Shown here piece by piece: positions 1 through 5,070 of a stretch of DNA of 6,416 nucleotides; the first letter of the stretch is position 1, and each line of letters opens with the position of its first letter. Origin of the DNA: Caulobacteraceae bacterium UBA5005 (GTDB lineage: Bacteria > Pseudomonadota > Alphaproteobacteria > Caulobacterales > Caulobacteraceae); the NCBI GenBank assembly GCA_002398405.1, contig DGYN01000060.1, positions 752-7,167 on the forward strand, read 5' to 3'. A program made the position numbers and the translations under genes. The notes under the pieces are model-generated. The model saw nothing but the letters and a program-made list of their open reading frames with translations, made no database searches and was not told the origin of the DNA.

Positions 1-527
1 TTGAGGAACATCTCCTTGGTCAGCGTCGTCCCCTTACGCAGCGAGAGCAGCTCCAGCATCTGGTATTCCTTGCCGGTCAGGTGAACGCGGATGCCGTTCA
101 CTTCGACGGTCTTGGCGTCGAGGTTGACCGTGATGTCGCCGGTCTTGATGACCGATTGGGCGTGGCCCTTGCTGCGGCGGACCACCGCGTGGATGCGGGC
201 GACCAGTTCGTCCTTATGGAAGGGCTTGGTCATATAGTCGTCGCCGCCGGCCCCGAAGGTCTTCACCTTGGTGTCGATCTCGCTGGTGCCGGAGAGGATC
301 ATCACCGGGGTGTTGATCTTGCCGACGCGAAGCGTGCGCAGCACGTCCATGCCGCTCATGTCGGGCAGGTTCAGGTCCAGCAGGATGAGGTCGTAATCAT
401 AGATCTTGCCGAGGTCGACGCCCTCTTCCCCCAGATCGGTCGTATAGACGTTGAAGCCTTCCGACTTCAGCATGAGTTCGATGCTCTGCGCTGTGGCGCT
501 GTCATCTTCGATCAACAGTACGCGCAT
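1..527 (-). CDS. ctrA: Cell-cycle response regulator CtrA, N-terminal 175 residues (runs off left edge)
   Basis: This is an OmpR-type DNA-binding response regulator. In Caulobacter, CtrA is phosphorylated through CckA-ChpT, silences the replication origin and activates flagellar, pilus and division genes. I translated it by hand from ATG 527-525. It opens MRVLLIEDDS, with acidic residues D8/D9, phospho-acceptor Asp51 (LLDLNLPD), Ser79 and Lys101 (MTKPF), so the receiver domain (about 1-120) is complete. The winged-helix domain begins near residue 125 and is cut at residue 175, inside the motif TGKEYQMLELLSLRKG, which is typical of CtrA. The full protein is about 231 residues in Caulobacter, so roughly the last 55 are missing, including any C-terminal degradation signal. 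AGGGGA at 538-533 lies 5 nt before the ATG and fixes the start. The gene is divergent from fliI and shares its control region. The identification is very secure; only the 3' end is unseen. Confidence 0.97.
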   Translation of the reverse strand, partial: MRVLLIEDDSATAQSIELMLKSEGFNVYTTDLGEEGVDLGKIYDYDLILLDLNLPDMSGMDVLRTLRVGKINTPVMILSGTSEIDTKVKTFGAGGDDYMTKPFHKDELVARIHAVVRRSKGHAQSVIKTGDITVNLDAKTVEVNGIRVHLTGKEYQMLELLSLRKGTTLTKEMFL

Positions 528-563
528 CCTGGTCCCCTTTGCGCACGAAGCGCTTAACAGCCC

Positions 564-582
564 GCGGATTACCGGAATCCGC
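564..582 (-). promoter_or_regulatory. Inverted repeat / hairpin in the ctrA leader
   Basis: GCGGATT (564-570) and AATCCGC (576-582) form a perfect 7-bp inverted repeat around a 5-base loop (571-575). On the minus strand it lies 37 bp upstream of the ctrA ATG, probably inside the 5' leader, and one GANTC site (575-579) overlaps it. It could be an RNA hairpin or a protein-binding dyad. It has no T tract, so it is not an intrinsic terminator. Confidence 0.45.
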
Positions 583-614
583 CTCCAACCCCGTTAGGCA
601 ATCTTGCCAGCGAG

Positions 615-661
615 TTAATTTACCTTCGTTAATAGTGAAAAACCGGTATCCGAATCGTTAA
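615..661. promoter_or_regulatory. TTAA half-site group upstream of ctrA
   Basis: TTAA tetramers lie at 615-618, 629-632 and 658-661, with another at 554-557 nearer the gene. On the minus strand the first two read as two TTAAC boxes, separated by ten bases rather than the seven of a standard full CtrA site. CtrA autoregulates its own promoters in Caulobacter, so these are plausible autoregulatory half-sites. None forms a perfect TTAA-N7-TTAA, so the call is tentative. Confidence 0.4.
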
Positions 662-697
662 CGCGGTTTGCGAATCGGCGGCAAGAGTCGAACCGCG
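662..697. repeat. 7-bp inverted repeat bracketing two GANTC sites
   Basis: CGCGGTT (662-668) and AACCGCG (691-697) are perfect inverted copies separated by 22 bases. The spacer holds the GANTC sites at 672 and 685. The short direct repeat CGAATCG occurs at 651-657 and 671-677, a 20-bp period or about two helical turns. This may be an operator-like structure for a cell-cycle regulator; no protein can be named from the sequence. Confidence 0.4.
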
Positions 698-763
698 GCG
701 TCGGGTCGCAGAGGCGATGACTCTTTCGTGAATCCGCGAAAGCCCCTTCATTCATCAAGCCCT

Positions 764-779
764 TTCACCGGTGGTTAAC
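764..779 (+). promoter_or_regulatory. Candidate CtrA-binding site of the fliI promoter
   Basis: The sequence TTCA-N7-TTAAC (764-767, seven bases, 775-779) differs by one base from the CtrA consensus TTAA-N7-TTAAC. In Caulobacter class II flagellar promoters, CtrA sites of this form overlap the -35 region. A site here would put the transcription start at roughly 795-810, upstream of TTG 825 but downstream of GTG 771. The segment is also two adjoining palindromes, CACCGGTG (766-773) and GGTTAACC (773-780), which share base 773. The site is called from motif match and context only. Confidence 0.6.
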
Positions 780-824
780 CGCGATGGGCGGACACTTGGC
801 CCTCATCCGGCGAGGCCCCAACCG

Positions 825-2159
825 TTGCGCAATCTAATCGCCGCCGTAGACCGAATTGATCCCCTGACGATCTCCGGAAGGGTTGCGGCCGTTAACGGCC
901 TGCTGGTCGAAGCCAGAGGCGGCCTGACGCGCCTGGCCATCGGGGCGCGGGCGGAGATCGAGCGGCTCAACGCCACCCCCCTCGCCGCTGAAGTCGTCGG
1001 CTTTCGCGACACGCGAGCGCTCCTCATGCCTTTCGGTCCGGTAGAGGGAGTCGCCCCCGGCGCGGACATCCGCATCATGCCGCAGGGTGCGGCCGTTCGA
1101 CCCACCCTGGCCTGGAAGGGCCGGGTCATCGACGCCTTTGGCCAGCCGATCGATGGTAAGGGGCCCCTGCCCCAGGGCCCCGCCCCCTATTCACTGAGAG
1201 CCCCGCCGCCGCCCGCCCACGCCCGGGGCCGAGTAGGCGAGCGCATCGATCTGGGCGTCCGCGCCATGGATGTCTTCACCACCACCTGCCGCGGCCAGCG
1301 CCTGGGCATCTTCGCCGGCTCCGGCGTCGGCAAGTCGGTGCTGCTCTCCATGCTCGCCAAGGGCGCCGATTGCGACACCGTCGTCGTCGGCCTGATCGGC
1401 GAACGGGGCCGGGAGGTGCGCGAATTCATCGAGGAGACGCTTGGCGAAGAGGGCCTCAAGCGCGCCATCGTCGTTGTCGCCACCTCCGACGAGCCGGCCC
1501 TGAAGCGCCGCCAGGCCGCCTATATGACGCTGGCCATCGCCGAATACTTCCGCGACCAGGACCAGGATGTCCTGTGCCTCATGGACAGCGTCACCCGTTT
1601 CGCCATGGCCCAGCGGGAAATCGGCCTGGCCGCCGGCGAGCCGCCGACCACCAAGGGCTACACCCCCACCGTCTTCACCGAACTGCCCAAGCTCCTGGAG
1701 CGGGCCGGTCCCGGACCCATCCGCCCCGACGGCACCACCGCCGGACCCATCACAGGCCTTTTCACCATCCTGGTGGACGGCGACGACCACAACGAGCCGA
1801 TCGCCGATGCGACGCGCGGCATCCTCGACGGCCACATCGTCATGGAGCGGGCCATCGCCGAGCGCGGCCGCTTCCCGGCGATCAACGTCCTGAAGTCCAT
1901 CAGCCGGACCATGCCCGGCAACCAAGCTCCCTTCGAGCGGGAGATCGCCACCTCCGCCCGCCAGTCGCTCTCCGCCTACGCCAACATGGAGGAACTGATC
2001 CGCATCGGCGCCTACCGGCTGGGGTCCGATCCCGCCATCGACCGGGCGATCGCCCTCAATCCCTCGCTCGAACAGTTCCTGTCCCAGGACAAGGACGACT
2101 TCACCAGCCTCGATGACTCCTTTGCCCGTCTCGAGCAGATCGTCAGGACCGCCGCATGA
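825..2159 (+). CDS. fliI: Flagellar export ATPase FliI
   Basis: FliI is the cytoplasmic hexameric ATPase of the flagellar type III export apparatus, related to F1-ATPase beta. It energises unfolding and delivery of export substrates with FliH and FliJ. Numbered from TTG 825 (444 residues), the N-terminal barrel covers about 1-90, Walker A AGSGVGKS is 164-171, the catalytic Glu of GERGREV is 193, and Walker B VLCLMD ends at Asp254. These are followed by the conserved REIGLAAGEPPTTKGYTP segment and a C-terminal helical domain, so the protein is intact. The frame is open back to GTG 771 (462 residues), but that codon lies inside the candidate CtrA site and has no Shine-Dalgarno, whereas GAGG (812-815) lies 9 nt before TTG 825 and Caulobacter FliI, as I recall it, begins at this point. 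The stop overlaps the fliJ start by ATGA. Identity is certain; the start is probable. Confidence 0.95.
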   Translation: MRNLIAAVDRIDPLTISGRVAAVNGLLVEARGGLTRLAIGARAEIERLNATPLAAEVVGFRDTRALLMPFGPVEGVAPGADIRIMPQGAAVRPTLAWKGRVIDAFGQPIDGKGPLPQGPAPYSLRAPPPPAHARGRVGERIDLGVRAMDVFTTTCRGQRLGIFAGSGVGKSVLLSMLAKGADCDTVVVGLIGERGREVREFIEETLGEEGLKRAIVVVATSDEPALKRRQAAYMTLAIAEYFRDQDQDVLCLMDSVTRFAMAQREIGLAAGEPPTTKGYTPTVFTELPKLLERAGPGPIRPDGTTAGPITGLFTILVDGDDHNEPIADATRGILDGHIVMERAIAERGRFPAINVLKSISRTMPGNQAPFEREIATSARQSLSAYANMEELIRIGAYRLGSDPAIDRAIALNPSLEQFLSQDKDDFTSLDDSFARLEQIVRTAA

Positions 2160-2566
2160 CCAAATGGGCGGCATCCCTGGTGAAGATCTCGACCCACGAG
2201 GTCGAGACCCTGCAAAAGCGCCTGTCGGAAATCGTCGCCCGCCGATGGGCCATCGAGGTGCAGATCGAGGCGATCGACGCCGAGGTCCAGGCCGAGACCA
2301 ACAACAAGCAGCCCTTCGAGGAGGCCGGCTTCTACCTCGCCGGCTACCGCGATGGCGCCAAGCTTCGCCGCGAGGCCCTGGAGCGGCGGTTCGCTGAAGT
2401 TGCGGTCGAGGAAGAAGGGGCTCGCGACGCTCTCTCCGAGGCCTTCGAAACCCTAAAAAAATACGAGCATGTCGTCGACGCCGCCAAGGCCGCCGCCGCC
2501 AAGGAAGCGCTTCGCTTAGAGACCGCCGCCCTGGACGAACTGGGCCTGCGCAGAGCCTCCAGATGA
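2156..2566 (+). CDS. fliJ: Flagellar export chaperone/stalk protein FliJ
   Basis: This 136-residue protein is very rich in charged residues and Ala, with heptad-like stretches through about 14-50 and 65-125, as expected for the antiparallel coiled coil of FliJ. In the flagellar export machine FliJ sits in the pore of the FliI ring, contacts FlhA and helps recycle chaperones. Assignment rests mainly on position directly after fliI, size and coiled-coil composition, since FliJ sequences are poorly conserved. The ATG overlaps the fliI stop by four bases and is preceded by AGGA at 2145-2148 (7 nt spacing), so the two genes are translationally coupled. An unusual run of seven A (2455-2461) encodes Lys-Lys within CTA AAA AAA, codons unlike the GC-rich usage around it. 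The stop TGA overlaps the ATG of the xylanase gene. Confidence 0.9.
   Translation: MTKWAASLVKISTHEVETLQKRLSEIVARRWAIEVQIEAIDAEVQAETNNKQPFEEAGFYLAGYRDGAKLRREALERRFAEVAVEEEGARDALSEAFETLKKYEHVVDAAKAAAAKEALRLETAALDELGLRRASR
2455..2461 (+). other. A7 slippery heptamer in fliJ
   Basis: The heptamer A AAA AAA is in the X XXY YYZ phase relative to the fliJ frame (CTA AAA AAA TAC). Slippage by -1 would enter the frame of the downstream xylanase, and no stop codon intervenes between 2461 and the xylanase ATG at 2563. I see no clear stimulatory stem-loop just downstream and no Shine-Dalgarno-like stimulator at the usual distance upstream. The sequence element is certain; any frameshifting is unproven. 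Confidence 0.3.
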
Positions 2567-3621
2567 GCCTCTCGCGCCGGGCGGTCCTGGCCGCGCCGCT
2601 CGCCCTCGCCGCCTGCGAAAAGGCCAACGGCCAGGCCCCCAGGGTCGCCGCTGGCGCCTTGAAGGATATCGCCCCCTTCCACATCGGCTGCTCGGTGATG
2701 ACGGGCCAGCTCAAGGACCCCGCCTTCACCGGCCTGCTCACCCGCCAGATCTCCCAGCTCACGCCCGAGTGGGAGATGAAGATGGAATACATGCTTGCGG
2801 AGGATGGCGGCCTGCGCTTCGACGCCCCTGACCAGATCGCCGCCTTCGCCAGGGCCAACGGCCTTCAGCTCTTTGGCCACACCCTGATCTGGTACGCCCA
2901 GGACGGCGCCCACTTCCAGCGCCTGGCCGGCGACAAGCCCGCCTTCGCCAAGGCCTACCGCGACTACATCGCCGCCGTCGCCGGACGCTATCGCGGCCGC
3001 ACCCGCGGCTGGGACGTGGTCAATGAGCCGGTCGCCGACGACGGCTCGGCCCTGCGCTCCAGCCTGTGGAGCCGGACCCTGGGCGAGACCGACCACATCG
3101 TCCGGGCCTTCGACCACGCCGCTGAGGCCGACCCCGGCGCGGTTCTCTTCCTCAACGACTACAATCTGGAACGGGGCACGGCCAAACGGACCCGCTTCAT
3201 GCGCCTGGTCGAAACCCTGCTCAAACAGGGCTGCAAGCTCGGCGGCCTGGGCACCCAGACCCACATCGACATCGACCTGCCCAAGGGGGCCGTCGCCGCG
3301 GCCATCAAGGACCTGGGAAGCTTCGGCCTGCCGGTCCACCTCTCCGAACTCGATATCGCCACCCATATGAAGCGCGTCGACATTCGCTCCTCGACCGAGC
3401 GGCTGCGCCTGCAGGCGGTCCAGGCCGAAGCGGCCGCTCAGGCCTTCATGGACCTTCCCGCCAAACAGCGGTTCGCCTTCACCCTCTGGGGGCTGCGCGA
3501 CAGGGATAGCTGGCTTAGAGGTCCGGCGGGCACAGGCCCAGCCGACATGCCGGCGGCCTTCAACGATCAGGGCGCGTCGAAGCCTTCGCTGGCCGCGCTG
3601 GCGGAAGCTTTTAGGGGTTAG
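2563..3621 (+). CDS. GH10 endo-1,4-beta-xylanase, predicted Tat-exported lipoprotein
   Basis: Glycoside hydrolase family 10 enzymes cut internal beta-1,4 bonds of xylan with retention. The 352-residue protein has a short export signal with a twin-arginine SRRAVL (4-9) and a lipobox LAAC with Cys18, so it is probably a Tat-exported lipoprotein, followed directly by one complete GH10 barrel. Visible active-site residues are EMK (Lys73), His106 and Trp110 in GHTLIW, the acid/base Glu155 in WDVVNEP, His234 in GTQTHID, the nucleophile Glu262 in HLSELD, and Trp309/Trp317 in LWGLRDRDSW. No binding module or linker is attached. Its ATG overlaps the fliJ stop (ATGA) and lacks a good ribosome site, suggesting reinitiation after fliJ. 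Its 3' end overlaps the next convergent gene by 11 bp. Caulobacter has XynA-type GH10 enzymes, and I recall one near fliIJ, but I cannot confirm orthology. Confidence 0.93.
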   Translation: MSLSRRAVLAAPLALAACEKANGQAPRVAAGALKDIAPFHIGCSVMTGQLKDPAFTGLLTRQISQLTPEWEMKMEYMLAEDGGLRFDAPDQIAAFARANGLQLFGHTLIWYAQDGAHFQRLAGDKPAFAKAYRDYIAAVAGRYRGRTRGWDVVNEPVADDGSALRSSLWSRTLGETDHIVRAFDHAAEADPGAVLFLNDYNLERGTAKRTRFMRLVETLLKQGCKLGGLGTQTHIDIDLPKGAVAAAIKDLGSFGLPVHLSELDIATHMKRVDIRSSTERLRLQAVQAEAAAQAFMDLPAKQRFAFTLWGLRDRDSWLRGPAGTGPADMPAAFNDQGASKPSLAALAEAFRG

Positions 3622-4003
3622 GCGGGAAGTACCTGGAGACGGGGGGCGCGGCTTGCTGCGGCGGCTGATAGCCCTGGTTGGTCCGTGCGGCGCCCTCGTT
3701 CTGGATGCGGATAGCGCGAAGGTCCTCGCTGATCCGGAACACCACCAGATAGAATTCGCAGAACCCCCGCCACAGCGCCACCAGGATGACGACGCCCAAA
3801 AGCCCGAAGGCCAGGGTCGGCAGGGAGATCAGCCAGTCCATCGGCCCGCCGCGAATGGCCAGGCCCACCGAGGCTCCAACAATCCCAAAGGCGATCAGGA
3901 CGATGATCCCCAGGCCCGCCCAATACATCAGATTGACGATCGGCCCGGTGATCAGCTTGTCGAGGACCAGCCAGTCGGACAGAGAACCCTTCGATTGCGC
4001 CAT
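3611..4003 (-). CDS. DUF4282-type small membrane protein
   Basis: This is a 130-residue inner-membrane protein of unknown function. It has two hydrophobic segments, about 22-50 and 58-79, followed by the motif LWRGFCEFYLVVFRISEDLRAI (77-98). That pattern of a membrane-exit aromatic/basic helix with E(F/L)xxVxFRIxE is what I associate with the DUF4282 family. The tail (100-130) is hydrophilic and rich in Gln and Pro. I chose ATG 4003-4001 because AGGTGGGG (4020-4013) lies 9 nt upstream; the frame also permits GTG 4018, which would overlap that ribosome site and add five residues. It faces the methyltransferase gene divergently and its last 11 bp overlap the xylanase end. Nothing in the sequence indicates its role. 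Family call is from memory of the motif. Confidence 0.8.
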   Translation of the reverse strand: MAQSKGSLSDWLVLDKLITGPIVNLMYWAGLGIIVLIAFGIVGASVGLAIRGGPMDWLISLPTLAFGLLGVVILVALWRGFCEFYLVVFRISEDLRAIRIQNEGAARTNQGYQPPQQAAPPVSRYFPPNP

Positions 4004-4170
4004 GAGCTGGTACCCCACCTGAAGAGCGGTTTGCAGCCGCCCCCGTTTTCCCTTGGCTATCAGGGGCGGGGCTGGATCGCAACGCCTCGCGTCAAGCGCG
4101 GCCGCGCCACTTTGCCGCCTTCCCGCGGGTTCAGTTACAGGCGAAGCTTAGGGCGATTGTGGAGCGCGCG
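4004..4170. promoter_or_regulatory. Divergent spacer between the DUF4282 gene and the methyltransferase gene
   Basis: This 167 bp spacer must hold the promoters of both flanking genes. I see no clear -35/-10 pair in either direction and no GANTC or TTAA motif. It contains the 12-bp perfect palindrome GCGCGGCCGCGC (4096-4107) and the 8-bp palindrome CCCGCGGG (4122-4129), either of which could be chance in such GC-rich DNA. The ribosome site of the DUF4282 gene lies at 4013-4020 and that of the methyltransferase gene at 4161-4164. Confidence 0.4.
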
Positions 4171-4794
4171 ATGACAGAGACCCATGTGAAGAGCCTCTCG
4201 CCGCTGCAGGCCGCCCGGCGGGGCGCCCTGGCCGGGGCGGTCCTGCTGGCGCTTGTCCTCTTCGCCTTCGTCGGGTCCTGGCGATCGCGGCCTCTCGCCC
4301 ATGAGGCCATTGAACTCCTTGGCCTCATCGCCATCCTCGCCTGCATCGCCGGCCGCTGCTGGTGCACCCTTTATATCGGCGGCAAGAAGGGCCGGATGCT
4401 GGTCGACGTCGGCCCCTATTCCTTGACCCGCAACCCGCTCTATTTCTTCTCCATCCTCGGCGCGGCGGGCTTCGGCGCCCAGACCGGCAGCCTGACCATC
4501 GGTCTTGGTTGCGCCGTGGTGACCTGGGCGGTTTTCCGCTTCGTCGTCGCCCGCGAAGAACGGTTCCTGAGCGGCGCGCTTGGTGCTCCTTACGCCGAAT
4601 ACCTCCGCACGACCCCAAGGTTCCTGCCCGACCCGCGCCTGTGGAAGGGGGTAGACGCCGTGGAAATCTTTCCCAAGCGCGTGGTGGCGACCTTCCTGGA
4701 CGGCCTTCTTTTCCTGCTGGCCATTCCGCTCGCGGAGGGCCTGGAAAAGATGCAGGGCCTCCACTGGTTGCCGGTGTTGATGAACCTGCCCTAA
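4171..4794 (+). CDS. ICMT/PEMT-type membrane methyltransferase
   Basis: This 207-residue integral membrane protein belongs to the isoprenylcysteine carboxyl methyltransferase / phospholipid methyltransferase superfamily, which moves a methyl group from S-adenosylmethionine to a membrane-embedded substrate. Hydrophobic segments lie at about 19-37, 45-63, 89-104, 108-126 and 172-189. The family signature is clear: GPYSLTRNPLYFFSIL (81-96), then AREERFL (127-133, the E-E pair), then YAEYLRTTPRFLPDP (141-155). The segment at 172-189 extends past the usual end of the signature. Bacteria lack prenylated CAAX proteins of the eukaryotic kind, so the substrate may be a lipid or small molecule and cannot be read from sequence. 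ATG 4171 is preferred because GGAG (4161-4164) sits 6 nt upstream; GTG 4159 in frame has no such site. Its TAA overlaps the stop of the convergent ASCH-like gene. Confidence 0.85.
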   Translation: MTETHVKSLSPLQAARRGALAGAVLLALVLFAFVGSWRSRPLAHEAIELLGLIAILACIAGRCWCTLYIGGKKGRMLVDVGPYSLTRNPLYFFSILGAAGFGAQTGSLTIGLGCAVVTWAVFRFVVAREERFLSGALGAPYAEYLRTTPRFLPDPRLWKGVDAVEIFPKRVVATFLDGLLFLLAIPLAEGLEKMQGLHWLPVLMNLP

Positions 4795-5069
4795 GGCCCC
4801 TCGTACCGGAACTCCACCAGATAGACGTTCCGCCCGGGCCCATGCTGGGCGACCTTCAGAAGGTCCACCACGCCCAGGAACCCGGACTCCACCGCCATCT
4901 TGTGGGTGATGTCGGTAAGCTCAATCTGGCGGATAGACTCCACCACAATAGCCCCCTCCTCCATGGCGTAGCGGCCGCCGGCCTTGACCTTGGGGCTCTG
5001 CCAGATGCGGATCGAGGTGGTGATGCCGCCGGCCCGTACGCCCTCGCGAAGGCGCTTGGTGAAGACCAC
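4791..5069 (-). CDS. ASCH-like (PUA superfamily) small protein
   Basis: This is a 92-residue soluble protein. Its layout matches ASCH-domain proteins such as E. coli YqfB as I remember that sequence: an opening F-x-x-R, then AGxxTTSIR (13-21) in place of AGRKTITIR, a GGRY turn (31-34), a central IxVxSI strand, an ADIT/HKMA helix region, DLLKV (69-73), and a final YLVEFRY strand (83-89). ASCH domains are thought to bind RNA or nucleosides, and YqfB hydrolyses N4-acetylcytidine. The YqfB catalytic Lys aligns with Ile16 here and its Thr with Ser19, so that activity is doubtful. The start is GTG 5069-5067, one base after the flhA stop, with GGTGGGAG inside the flhA end about 9 nt upstream. This indicates translational coupling to flhA. 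Its 3' end overlaps the convergent methyltransferase gene by 4 bp. The gene looks real; the family call is moderate. Confidence 0.7.
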   Translation of the reverse strand: MVFTKRLREGVRAGGITTSIRIWQSPKVKAGGRYAMEEGAIVVESIRQIELTDITHKMAVESGFLGVVDLLKVAQHGPGRNVYLVEFRYEGP

Positions 5070-5070
5070 C

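Larger units (their letters stand above)
575..734. promoter_or_regulatory. Cluster of six GANTC (CcrM) methylation sites
   Basis: GANTC occurs at 575-579, 652-656, 672-676, 685-689, 719-723 and 730-734. Outside this block I find only four more in the window (1048, 2115, 4885 and 4936). GANTC is the target of the cell-cycle methyltransferase CcrM. Its methylation state gates the ctrA P1 promoter in Caulobacter and is read by GcrA. That these sites control ctrA and possibly fliI here is inference. Confidence 0.75.
528..824. promoter_or_regulatory. Divergent ctrA/fliI control region
   Basis: I see no convincing gene in this roughly 300 bp spacer. It is more AT-rich than its surroundings, most clearly at 610-660. 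It holds six GANTC motifs, five of the six TTAA tetramers in the whole window, and several inverted repeats, listed separately. In Caulobacter, ctrA transcription depends on CcrM methylation state, GcrA and CtrA itself, and early flagellar promoters are CtrA-activated, so the motif content matches what two divergent cell-cycle promoters would need. I could not assign -35/-10 elements with confidence for either gene. On the minus strand a TATTAA at about 635-630 is one possible -10 for a ctrA promoter. Confidence 0.8.

Noticed and set aside
81..557. A 158-codon plus-strand frame over the left edge
   Set aside because: It is antisense to ctrA, whose translation matches the family throughout.
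2480..2512. CCGCCAAGG direct repeats and GCC runs in fliJ
   Set aside because: They encode Ala-Ala-Lys helix repeats in a coiled-coil tail, as expected from codon bias, and form no stable stem that I can see.
1191..2858. A 555-codon open frame on the minus strand
   Set aside because: It lies antisense to fliI, fliJ and the xylanase, all with clear family motifs. Long antisense frames are usual in GC-rich coding DNA, and its composition (Arg/Gly/Ala rich, no domain) fits a shadow.
3640..3660. GG-N10-GC pattern resembling a sigma-54 promoter
   Set aside because: It lies inside the DUF4282 gene pointing antisense, with poor flanking match to the TGGC/TTGC consensus; chance is likely in GC-rich DNA.
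3653..4174. A 173-codon plus-strand frame over the DUF4282 gene
   Set aside because: It is antisense to a gene with two membrane segments, a family motif and a good ribosome site; its own sequence shows no recognisable feature.
4829..4855. CGCCC/GGGCG inverted repeat as a terminator for the methyltransferase gene
   Set aside because: It lies within the ASCH-like coding sequence, has no T tract, and such short GC dyads are common here.
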